From positions 1 through 6,913 of the forward strand of contig JASLMQ010000345.1 of assembly GCA_030746455.1 (NCBI GenBank): a stretch of 6,913 nt of DNA, in the 5' to 3' direction. The notes beneath the pieces are model-generated. The model was not told the origin of the DNA. It did not search any database and was given only the letters and a program-made list of their open reading frames with translations. The stretch comes from Candidatus Latescibacterota bacterium. Its GTDB lineage: Bacteria; Latescibacterota; UBA2968; GCA-2709665. A program made the translations under genes and the position numbers. Below, piece after piece: positions 1 to 5,885 of the stretch (position 1 is the stretch's first letter; every line of letters begins with the position of its first letter).

Positions 1-13
1 CTCCAAAGGTTGG

Positions 14-1081
14 ATGTGGTCGCCTATGGATTCCTGCATACTCGGCAGAACGGGACTCGAAGTCAGCATCATCGGCCTTGGTATGGAACACGTCGTCCAA
101 TCGCCGGACGAGGTCGCGCCCGTCGTCCACCGCGCGATCGAGAGCGGCGTGAATTACATCGACATGATCGCCTGGGCAGAAGACGGCAAGGATGCCTTCG
201 AGGCCGCCATGAAGGGCCACAGGGATGACGTGGTCCTCGCCGGGCATCTGGGCGTGGCGGAAACGGACGGTCAGTACCGGAAGTCCCGTGACCTGAAGGA
301 GTGCGAGGACCTGTGGCACGACTGGCTCTCACGGATGAACACCGACCATCTCGACGTGATCTTCCTGAGCAATGTGGACAAGCCCGAGGACTACGCGGAA
401 GACGTCGGGCCGGGCGGCGCGCTCGAGCTAGCGCTCCGGCTCAGGGCCGAGGGCAAGGCGCGCTTCATCGGCCTCAGCGGGCACACCCCGGCCACCGCCG
501 TGAGGGCCGTGGAGGACGGCCACATCGACATCCTGATGCACGACATCAACCTGTCGACAAGCGGGGATCCTGACAAAGCGCAGGTAGGCCGGGCCTGTGT
601 CTCGAACGGGGTTGGCCTGGTGGTGATGAAGGCCTTCGCGGGTGGAAACCTGCTCCGGGGCGAAACGCAGGTCTCGCCCAGCCAGTGCCTGAGCTATGCA
701 TTGGCCCAGCCCGGCGTCTCGCTCGCCCTGGCGGGCGCGCGTAACCTCGAGGAATTGGAGGCCGATCTGGCGATCCTGGACGCATCGGAAGAGAAGCGAG
801 ACTTCTCTCCCGTGATCGGGGCCTACAACGAGGACCTGGCAGGAACGTGCGTCTACTGCAACCACTGTATGCCATGTCCGTCCGGGATCGACATCGCCGC
901 CGTGCTTCGCCTGCTGACATCCGCCGAGGGCGGCATTACCGACTCCCTGCGAGCAAGCTACAATGCCCTTCCCGCCCGAGCTTCCGACTGCATCGAATGC
1001 GACGAGTGTACCGAGCGCTGTCCCTTCGGCGTCGACGTGGCCCCGAAGATGCGGGAGGCCGTTGAGACATTTGGGTCGTGA
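14..1081 (+). CDS. Aldo/keto reductase-fold protein with C-terminal ferredoxin-like 4Fe-4S domain
   Basis: The protein has 355 residues. The N-terminus carries the aldo/keto reductase opening (LGRTGLEVS-like, residues 10-18, then GLG at 21-23), followed by a TIM-barrel-like body with an EGKARFIGLSGH strand at 146-157. The C-terminus carries CxxCxxCxxCP (C279, C282, C285, C288) and CxxCxxCxxxCP (C326, C329, C332, C336), as in the ferredoxin-fused AKR family (COG1453), so two 4Fe-4S clusters are expected. The catalytic Asp is probably D50, but the positions expected for Tyr, Lys and His appear to be A55, H78 and S119. Classical NADPH carbonyl reduction is therefore doubtful, and an electron-transfer or altered redox role is possible. 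No signal peptide is seen, so it should be cytoplasmic. AAAGG at 5-9 precedes the ATG at 14 by four bases; ATG at 26 (MDSCILGRTG) fits the family start equally well. The URO-D gene follows closely. Family assignment is strong; substrate is unknown. Confidence 0.9.
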   Translation: MWSPMDSCILGRTGLEVSIIGLGMEHVVQSPDEVAPVVHRAIESGVNYIDMIAWAEDGKDAFEAAMKGHRDDVVLAGHLGVAETDGQYRKSRDLKECEDLWHDWLSRMNTDHLDVIFLSNVDKPEDYAEDVGPGGALELALRLRAEGKARFIGLSGHTPATAVRAVEDGHIDILMHDINLSTSGDPDKAQVGRACVSNGVGLVVMKAFAGGNLLRGETQVSPSQCLSYALAQPGVSLALAGARNLEELEADLAILDASEEKRDFSPVIGAYNEDLAGTCVYCNHCMPCPSGIDIAAVLRLLTSAEGGITDSLRASYNALPARASDCIECDECTERCPFGVDVAPKMREAVETFGS

Positions 1082-1127
1082 TCCGTTTTGAGGTACAACC
1101 GAGGGAACCAGGGAGCGTGTGAGATGC

Positions 1128-1132
1128 AGGGA
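1128..1132 (+). promoter_or_regulatory. Ribosome binding site deciding the URO-D gene start
   Basis: AGGGA lies six bases before the ATG at 1139, whose product begins MTEKERFLAAM, the usual opening of URO-D-family proteins. A second purine block, AGGGAG at 1110-1115, sits eight bases before an in-frame ATG at 1124, which would add MQGNG. An in-frame TTG at 1088 is less likely. The choice of 1139 rests on family resemblance. Confidence 0.55.
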
Positions 1133-1138
1133 AATGGT

Positions 1139-2287
1139 ATGACTGAGAAAGAGCGTTTTCTAGCGGCAATGCAGTGCCAGCCGGTGGACTACGTCCCCTT
1201 CGTGCCCACCTTCAACCCCCTCAGCCCTGCCCAGCGGGTCGGCCAGGGCTACAACTTCCCCTTCGGACCGGACGAGAGCGAGCGCGTCTGGTACGCCGTG
1301 GAGAAGCTCGGAATCGGCACGAGCACCCAGTTCTGCTCCGCCCGCGCGTTCTACCCCTCCAAAGGCGTGTCAGCGAAGGTCTGGATCGACGGCGACACCA
1401 TCCACAAGGTCTTCTCCACGCCGGACGGGGATGTCGGTGCCTCGGTGCGCTACAACGAGAAGTGGCCCCACGGGCTGGATATCCCCATGTTCAGCTCCTT
1501 CAACGAGGCGCACTTCATCGAGCCGTGGCTGAAGGACGAGCACGACCTAGCCTGCCTCAAGCACGTGCTCAATCCTCCCTGGCGTCCGGAAACACTCGAT
1601 AGGCTGAAGTTCAACGCACGGATCGCGCACGAGCGGGCGGATCGCTACCAGATTCCCGTCCACTTCCGACTCACGTGCGGAATCTCGGATGCCCTCTTGC
1701 TGATCGGGACGGAAGACCTGGTGTACATGTGGGCAGACAAGCCCGACCTGATCCGCGAGTATCTCGAGCACGATCAGATTCGGGCGATGAAGAACCTGGA
1801 GATCTGCCTCGATCTGGGGATCGACTTCGTCCAGCGAAACGGCTTCTACGAGACCGCCGACTTCTGGAACCCCGCCGTACTCGAGGCGGAGCTGGCCCCG
1901 CTGCTCCGTGAACAGATCGATGCGACCCATCAGGCCGGCGCGCTGATCAGCTACACGGTCAACACGGGCGTGATGCCCATTCTGGATCACCTGGACAAGC
2001 TCGACTTCGACTGCATCTTCGGGATCGACCTGGACGCGGGGGACACGGACCTGCAGGCGATCGTGGACAAGCTCGGACACAGCAAGAGCCTCTGGGTCGG
2101 CCCGGTCAGCCACGCGCACATCGACAAGCCCACCGATGAGCCCGCACGCCGTGTGGTACGCGAGTGCTTCGATACTCTGGGCCACACCGGGTTCATCCTC
2201 GGCTTCGCCGTCTCCACGCACGGGATCATGCCGTGGGAGAACACCCTCGCCACAATAGACGAGTGGGAGAAATTGCGGGAGCCGTAG
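1139..2287 (+). CDS. Uroporphyrinogen decarboxylase (URO-D) fold protein, non-HemE
   Basis: This 382-residue protein begins MTEKERFLAAMQCQPVDYVP, the typical N-terminus of environmental URO-D-superfamily proteins. Other family features are a D-G-D...TPDGD segment at 84-98, GISDALLLIGTEDL at 181-194, a central helix with KPDLIREYLEH at 201-211, and a C-terminal THGIMPWENTLA segment at 360-371. It lacks the RQAGR-type Arg signature of true HemE. At the position where MtaA/CmuA-type methyltransferases carry the HxC zinc ligands it reads SYTVNTG (271-277), so a zinc thiol-methyltransferase role is unsupported. Substrate and reaction are unknown. The AKR/ferredoxin gene ends 57 bases upstream with no terminator visible between them, which suggests co-transcription. 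No signal peptide or membrane segment is seen. An 8-bp perfect hairpin begins at the base after the stop codon. Fold assignment is confident; function is not. Confidence 0.85.
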   Translation: MTEKERFLAAMQCQPVDYVPFVPTFNPLSPAQRVGQGYNFPFGPDESERVWYAVEKLGIGTSTQFCSARAFYPSKGVSAKVWIDGDTIHKVFSTPDGDVGASVRYNEKWPHGLDIPMFSSFNEAHFIEPWLKDEHDLACLKHVLNPPWRPETLDRLKFNARIAHERADRYQIPVHFRLTCGISDALLLIGTEDLVYMWADKPDLIREYLEHDQIRAMKNLEICLDLGIDFVQRNGFYETADFWNPAVLEAELAPLLREQIDATHQAGALISYTVNTGVMPILDHLDKLDFDCIFGIDLDAGDTDLQAIVDKLGHSKSLWVGPVSHAHIDKPTDEPARRVVRECFDTLGHTGFILGFAVSTHGIMPWENTLATIDEWEKLREP

Positions 2288-2307
2288 GGGCACGGCGTGC
2301 CGTGCCC
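2288..2307. repeat. Perfect 8-bp hairpin directly after the URO-D stop
   Basis: GGGCACGG (2288-2295), a four-base loop CGTG, and CCGTGCCC (2300-2307) form a perfect stem starting one base after the TAG. No T-run follows, so it is not a standard intrinsic terminator. It may stabilise the mRNA 3' end or be a copy of a dispersed palindromic element; the sequence resembles GGGCACGG-type palindromes common in uncultured bacterial genomes (recollection, not searched). Confidence 0.7.
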
Positions 2308-2376
2308 GACAGCGGCGGGAGACAAGACGTAGAAGTCCTGGCTTCAGAGGGCAACCTCACGGCGAAGAGGAGACAC

Positions 2377-2433
2377 CTCCCCCCTTTGCTCACCGAGGCA
2401 TCTATCGGCGAGGAAGGGGGGGACAAGGGGGGG
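2377..2433. repeat. Poly-C / poly-G inverted repeat
   Basis: CCCCCCTT at 2379-2386 can pair with AAGGGGGG either at 2414-2421, within a run of eight G (2416-2423), or at 2426-2433, a second run of six G. The two G blocks are separated by ACAA and give two alternative stems. The two G-runs also stand out from the otherwise mixed local composition. No coding explanation fits. Confidence 0.6.
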
Positions 2434-2437
2434 ATCC

Positions 2438-2488
2438 GCAGCCTGTCGGGATCTCGTTGGGCTGCCGGATCGAGTCACCCCAGGCTGC
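2438..2488. repeat. 8-bp inverted repeat in spacer
   Basis: GCAGCCTG (2438-2445) is exactly complementary to CAGGCTGC (2481-2488). CTCG (2453-2456) and CGAG (2471-2474) lie inside and could extend the fold. It starts five bases after the preceding G-run element. The stretch 2489-2554 that follows holds no clear gene or strong stem; only GGCCC near 2516 and GGGCC near 2532 could pair weakly. Confidence 0.5.
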
Positions 2489-2554
2489 TCGCTCGTGCAC
2501 CTTGCGCGTTCTGTCGGCCCTCCGGAGCTCGGGGCCTCCCTGTCACGCCGCATT

Positions 2555-2620
2555 CCTGGGGCTGACGCCCCAGGCTATTGACTGTCGCCCCTTCGGGGCT
2601 CCACTGTCCCGGCAATAGCC
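2555..2620. repeat. Compound double hairpin element upstream of the C45-type gene
   Basis: The first hairpin is CCTGGGGC (2555-2562), loop TGAC, GCCCCAGG (2567-2574). The second stem is GGCTATTG (2573-2580) with CAATAGCC (2613-2620), and it encloses a third hairpin, GCCCC (2587-2591), TTC, GGGGC (2595-2599). The first two stems share the GG at 2573-2574, so they compete or stack end to end. All stems are perfect. It ends 20 bases before the next ATG and ten bases before its AGGA ribosome site, so it would sit in the 5' leader if transcribed. It looks like a dispersed structured repeat, but a leader role is not excluded. Confidence 0.75.
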
Positions 2621-2640
2621 ACCCGTAACCAGGAACCCCA

Positions 2641-3909
2641 ATGCTCACCACCTTAGACGGTACCCCCTACGAAACCGGCCTCACAATGGGCAAAGCCGCT
2701 GGCGCCGTGATGCGCCGGCGTGTTCGCGTCTTCCACAAGAAGCGCAAGTCGATGAAGGTGACGGACGCCGAGATCCGCGCGCGCGTCAAAGACTTCACCC
2801 GACGCACCCGCAAGGTCGCCCGCCACTGGCTCGACGAGGCCAAGGGCCTGGCCGACGGCGCCCGGGTGGATGTCGACGACATCCTCATCCTCAACTGCCC
2901 TCCACCCGGCGCCCACATCAGCACGCTCCACAGCTGCACCTCGTTCCTACGAATCGGCCGCCGTGAGAATGTCCTGCTCAAAATCCGTGACGAGCGCCAC
3001 AACGTGCAGTCGTTCGCCATCGTCGCGCCGCGCCGTCGGACGCGCTTCCACGCCGCGAGGGACATCGGCAACCTGGGCGTGGCCCACGCCTTCAACCAGT
3101 GGGGCGTCGCGGCGGCGTGCGACACCGGCTCCGCCACCGACCGCGTGTCGGACGAGCCGCGCTTCAACGACTGCCACCTGCTGCGCATGGTCGCCGAGAA
3201 GGCCCGCTCCGTCGATGAGATTCCCGCGCTCTTCAAGCTGCTGATCGACGCGGACGTCGTGGGCGGCGCGGGCCCCGGACGCGGCGCCATCTTCCTCTTC
3301 GTCGACCCTAGCCGGGGGATGCTCCTCGAGTGCGAGTCCCGAGACTTCGCGACGAAGTTCGTCGATCGCGGCCCCCTGTCCGTGGCCAACCATTTCGTGA
3401 TTCCCGAGGCGACGAAATGGGCCTCGTCACCCCCGGGGGCCAACACCCTCGTCCGAAGGGCCCGGATGGCGGAGCGCGGCAAGCGTGCTGGCTCCAGCCC
3501 CGACCCTCTCGAGGTTTTCGACATCTCCCGCGACCGCAAGACCCGGCCCAACACGCTGTGCAACGTGGCGTGGCAGCGCGACAGCCTCACGGTCTCCGCC
3601 CAAGTGCAGGTCGTGGACCGCTCCGATCCGTCGCGCTCGGTCAACTACGTCTGCTGCGGCAACACGCGCAACTCCGTCTACCTCCCGGTCCCCATCGACG
3701 CGCGCTCGACGTTCCTTCCGTTGATGAACGGACGGTTCTACGCGGCGACGGACGCGCTCCTCCGCGTCCACGGCTCGGCGCCGCATCTGCGCTCGGTCCA
3801 GCGCCGGTTCGAGCGGCGCGTCGTCAACGGGCTGGACTATCGCGCAGCGTGCCGGGAGGGGTATGCGCTGCTGCGGCGGGCTGCGGCGGAGGCGCGCGCA
3901 AGGGGTTGA
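2641..3909 (+). CDS. C45 / acyl-CoA:6-APA acyltransferase-like Ntn hydrolase
   Basis: This 422-residue protein resembles the C45 (penicillin acyltransferase-like, COG4927) branch of Ntn hydrolases. It has an opening GTPYETGLTMGKAAG at 7-21, a helical pro-region rich in Arg and Lys, then ARVDVDDILILN (74-85) and HSCTSFLR (97-104), where C99 is the likely catalytic Cys exposed by autoproteolysis. Later segments NQWGVA (152-157), VANHFV (248-253) and RPNTLCNVAW (302-311) fit the family's core strands. Such enzymes cleave or transfer acyl groups on amide bonds; the substrate here is unknown. The residue before the Cys is Ser, whereas fungal isopenicillin N acyltransferase cleaves Gly-Cys. No signal peptide is present, so it should be cytoplasmic. 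AGGA at 2631-2634 lies six bases before the ATG. Structured spacers on both sides suggest it is transcribed separately, though nothing proves this. Family call is moderately strong. Confidence 0.8.
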   Translation: MLTTLDGTPYETGLTMGKAAGAVMRRRVRVFHKKRKSMKVTDAEIRARVKDFTRRTRKVARHWLDEAKGLADGARVDVDDILILNCPPPGAHISTLHSCTSFLRIGRRENVLLKIRDERHNVQSFAIVAPRRRTRFHAARDIGNLGVAHAFNQWGVAAACDTGSATDRVSDEPRFNDCHLLRMVAEKARSVDEIPALFKLLIDADVVGGAGPGRGAIFLFVDPSRGMLLECESRDFATKFVDRGPLSVANHFVIPEATKWASSPPGANTLVRRARMAERGKRAGSSPDPLEVFDISRDRKTRPNTLCNVAWQRDSLTVSAQVQVVDRSDPSRSVNYVCCGNTRNSVYLPVPIDARSTFLPLMNGRFYAATDALLRVHGSAPHLRSVQRRFERRVVNGLDYRAACREGYALLRRAAAEARARG

Positions 3910-3970
3910 GGCCAGCGTTATGGCGAAGACGGCGTGGGGGCCTGCGATCGCTTCAGGCCAGCGCCACACC

Positions 3971-4011
3971 GAGATTGCCACGCCCGGGGATGAGGCCCCC
4001 GGGCTCGCAAT
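3971..4011. repeat. ATTGC/GCAAT-ended hairpin element
   Basis: ATTGC (3974-3978) and GCAAT (4007-4011) bracket an 8-bp perfect stem, GCCCGGGG (3982-3989) with CCCCGGGC (3997-4004), with a seven-base loop and a small internal loop (3 vs 2 bases). GAG precedes and GACA follows. This matches my recollection of GAGATTGC...GCAATGACA elements scattered through many environmental genomes; it has not been searched. No T-run follows, so it is not an obvious terminator. Confidence 0.65.
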
Positions 4012-4091
4012 GACAATGGCGGTTGCGGTGAATATGGGCAATTGGTTTGGCCTTGAGGCGTGCGGTTCCAGGCATGGGCTGGCACGCGGAG

Positions 4092-4179
4092 GAGGGCGGG
4101 GCTCCCACCTTCGCTGAAAAGCAGCTTCGGTGGGCAGGAAACCCCCGCCCTCAGAAACACCAACCCCTCCTTCGGAGGG
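4092..4179. repeat. Nested long hairpin plus adjacent short hairpin
   Basis: The outer stem GAGGGCGGGG (4092-4101) pairs perfectly with CCCCGCCCTC (4143-4152). Inside, CCCACC (4104-4109) pairs with GGTGGG (4129-4134). After a symmetric TTC/TTC internal loop, GCTG (4113-4116) pairs with CAGC (4122-4125) around loop AAAAG. A second hairpin follows: CCCTCC (4165-4170), TTC, GGAGGG (4174-4179). The palindrome CAGCGCTG is at 4186-4193. Every stem is perfect, so the element looks maintained as a structure. It lies about 100 bases before the sulfatase start. Confidence 0.7.
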
Positions 4180-4238
4180 CTGGCTCAGCGCTGGCTGTGT
4201 CCACCGGCGTTCGCATTGGCAGCCCTATCTACCTTTCC

Positions 4239-4268
4239 CATCCGTGTCTATCGGTGCTCATCTGTGGT
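4239..4268. repeat. Three tandem 10-bp degenerate repeats before the sulfatase gene
   Basis: CATCCGTGTC, TATCGGTGCT and CATCTGTGGT follow each other without gaps and share the core ATCnGTG at the same register. A 10-bp period places the core on one face of the helix. The array ends 27 bases before the ATG at 4296, so it may be a protein-binding array, or a short dispersed repeat of the ATCnGTG type I recall from other environmental genomes. Confidence 0.6.
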
Positions 4269-4285
4269 TCCGCCTTGTCTTCGCG

Positions 4286-4290
4286 AAAGG
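4286..4290 (+). promoter_or_regulatory. Ribosome binding site deciding the sulfatase start
   Basis: AAAGG ends five bases before the ATG at 4296. This supports a start directly at the first sulfatase core strand. The open frame runs further upstream to 4047, but that part would translate the hairpins and 10-bp repeats. Confidence 0.65.
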
Positions 4291-4295
4291 TAATC

Positions 4296-5738
4296 ATGTC
4301 ACCCCCCAACATAATCCTCATCATCGGGGACCAGCATCGCTGGGACTTCATGGGCTACGAGGACAACGGCGTGACGCACACGCCGAGCCTCGACGCGATC
4401 GCCGCGTCGGGGACGCTGTTCCGCAGGGCCTCCTGCACGTCGCCGCTCTGTTGCCCCTCGCGAGCGGCCATCGCTTCGGGGCGCTACGGCGTCAACAGCG
4501 GATCCTTCACCAATCTGCATCAGCTCCCGCCGGGATCGCCCAGCTTCGTCAGCCAGCTTCGAAGCATCGGGTACCGCACCGCCGTGGTGGGCAAGACGCA
4601 CATGGAGATCCACGCCTACGATGCGGACTACACGTCGGAGGCCCACCTCGCCTACATGGACACCCTCGGATGGGACGACGTGTGCGAGATCTCAGGCAAC
4701 GGCATGCTCCGACAGGGCATCACGTGCCACTACAGCCAGTTCCTGAAGGAGTCGGGGATGTTCACCGACGTCCTGCGCTTCTACCAGAACTGGCACTATT
4801 TCATGGATAGGGAGATGGGGGGCGATCCGAACTTCGTGACCCACGAGTGGCCCTTCGACGAGCAGTACCAGGAGACGGCGTTCGTGGGCAACCGCGCGCT
4901 CGAGTGGCTCGGATCGCGCGACCGATCGCAGCCCTTCCTGCTCCACGTGGGTTTCGCCGGGCCCCACTCCCCCATCGAGCCCCATCCCGCGCACATGGGC
5001 CGCTATCGGGACGCACCGGAGGCTGAGCCGAGGAACAACCCGTCGCCCCCCGACTGGCTCCCCGACGGCCGGCGAGGCTACCGGGCCATGATCACCCAGA
5101 TCGACGACTACGTGGGTCGTATCCGCGACTTGGTGGACAACCAGGGCGACCTGGACAACACGATCTTCGTGTACACCGCGGACCACGGCGAGATGGCGGG
5201 CGACCACGGCCGGTTCGACAAGACCTGCTTCTACGAGGCCAGCCTGCGCGTGCCTTTCCTCATCGCGGGACCCGGCGTCACGCCGGGCCAGGACACAGAC
5301 GCCCTCGTCGAGATCATTGACGTGGGCAAGACGCTCTGCGAGCTCGCCGGCGTCGAGCCCCATGAGCTCGACCAGGGCAAGAGTCTGGTGCCCGTCCTCT
5401 CCGGGCAGTCGGATTCGCATCGCGACACGGCCTACTGCGAGATGGGCTGTGATCGCATGGTGTTCGACGGGCGCTACAAGCTGATGTGGGGCGACCCCAA
5501 GGGCGACACCCGCAAGCTGGGGCGACTTCATCTCGACAAGCCGGTGAACATCGGGCCCAGCCCCGGCCGCCTCTACGACCTTCAGGAGGATCCGCACGAG
5601 ACCGTCGACCTGGCGCAGGACCCGGCGCATCGCGACCTGCTCCACGACATGCTTCAGAAGCTGGTCGTGCGGATGAACGAGAACGTCCAGCCCCGGCCCA
5701 ATCTGTCGCGGGGGGAGTACCGACCGCTCAGAGCCTGA
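4296..5738 (+). CDS. Type I (formylglycine-dependent) sulfatase
   Basis: This 480-residue enzyme belongs to the alkaline-phosphatase-like sulfatase family (COG3119), which hydrolyses sulfate esters. The active-site motif is C52-C-P-S-R56, where C52 should be oxidised to formylglycine. The second signature GYRTAVVGKTH is at 92-102 (K100, H102 expected to bind sulfate). Probable metal ligands are D12 in the N-terminal GDQHR and D296/H297 in TADHGE; H224 in GPHSP and K309 fit the remaining pocket positions. The C-terminal subdomain has the usual DGRYKLMW (391-398) and LYDLQEDPHE (426-435) segments, so the protein looks complete and of normal length. It starts directly on the first beta strand with no signal peptide, so a cytoplasmic location is inferred, unlike many secreted relatives. 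A formylglycine-generating enzyme or anaerobic maturase must be encoded elsewhere. The sialidase-like gene 147 bases downstream may act on related glycans. Specificity cannot be told. Confidence 0.95.
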   Translation: MSPPNIILIIGDQHRWDFMGYEDNGVTHTPSLDAIAASGTLFRRASCTSPLCCPSRAAIASGRYGVNSGSFTNLHQLPPGSPSFVSQLRSIGYRTAVVGKTHMEIHAYDADYTSEAHLAYMDTLGWDDVCEISGNGMLRQGITCHYSQFLKESGMFTDVLRFYQNWHYFMDREMGGDPNFVTHEWPFDEQYQETAFVGNRALEWLGSRDRSQPFLLHVGFAGPHSPIEPHPAHMGRYRDAPEAEPRNNPSPPDWLPDGRRGYRAMITQIDDYVGRIRDLVDNQGDLDNTIFVYTADHGEMAGDHGRFDKTCFYEASLRVPFLIAGPGVTPGQDTDALVEIIDVGKTLCELAGVEPHELDQGKSLVPVLSGQSDSHRDTAYCEMGCDRMVFDGRYKLMWGDPKGDTRKLGRLHLDKPVNIGPSPGRLYDLQEDPHETVDLAQDPAHRDLLHDMLQKLVVRMNENVQPRPNLSRGEYRPLRA

Positions 5739-5745
5739 AAGCAGA

Positions 5746-5844
5746 GACGACCACAGACGACAGACCGCGGACGACGGCAAGGCTGGCCTCGCGGCGCATT
5801 GGCGTCGTCTGCTTCTCGTCGTCAGTGGTCTGTGGTCCGTCGTC
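5746..5844. repeat. GACGAC/GTCGTC multi-copy inverted repeat in spacer
   Basis: Three GACGAC hexamers (starts 5746, 5756, 5770) face three GTCGTC hexamers (starts 5804, 5818, 5839). Longer inverted matches are ACCACAGAC (5750-5758) with GTCTGTGGT (5828-5836), GACGACGG (5770-5777) with CCGTCGTC (5837-5844), and CAGACGAC (5754-5761) with GTCGTCTG (5804-5811). Several foldings are possible. It fills most of the 147-base gap between sulfatase and BNR genes. No T-run follows. Confidence 0.65.
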
Positions 5845-5885
5845 TTGATCCTGGTAATGTCAGCCCCAATGTGGAGTTGCCCAAC

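Noticed and set aside
1139..2287. True HemE (uroporphyrinogen decarboxylase of heme synthesis)
   Set aside because: The N-terminal Arg signature is absent and no heme-pathway gene is adjacent.
2288..2307. Intrinsic terminator of the AKR/URO-D transcript
   Set aside because: The stem is perfect, but no T-run follows, so only the hairpin is reported.
2667..3644. 325-codon open frame on the - strand opposite the C45-type gene
   Set aside because: It is Arg/Ser-rich, low-complexity, has no recognisable motif and lies wholly opposite a gene with clear family features.
3920..4117. Possible small gene starting MAKTAWG after the C45-type gene
   Set aside because: It reads through the ATTGC/GCAAT hairpin and into the next repeat, lacks a ribosome site, and has no recognisable motif.
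2288..4268. CRISPR array or insertion sequence in the spacers
   Set aside because: The repeats are palindromes or short tandem units of differing sequence, not identical direct repeats with unique spacers, and no transposase or target-site duplication is seen.
4047..4295. In-frame 83-codon N-terminal extension of the sulfatase
   Set aside because: It would translate the nested hairpin and 10-bp repeats. A good ribosome site precedes the ATG at 4296, where the sulfatase core begins. A mildly hydrophobic stretch just before the ATG comes from repeat sequence and does not look like a signal peptide.
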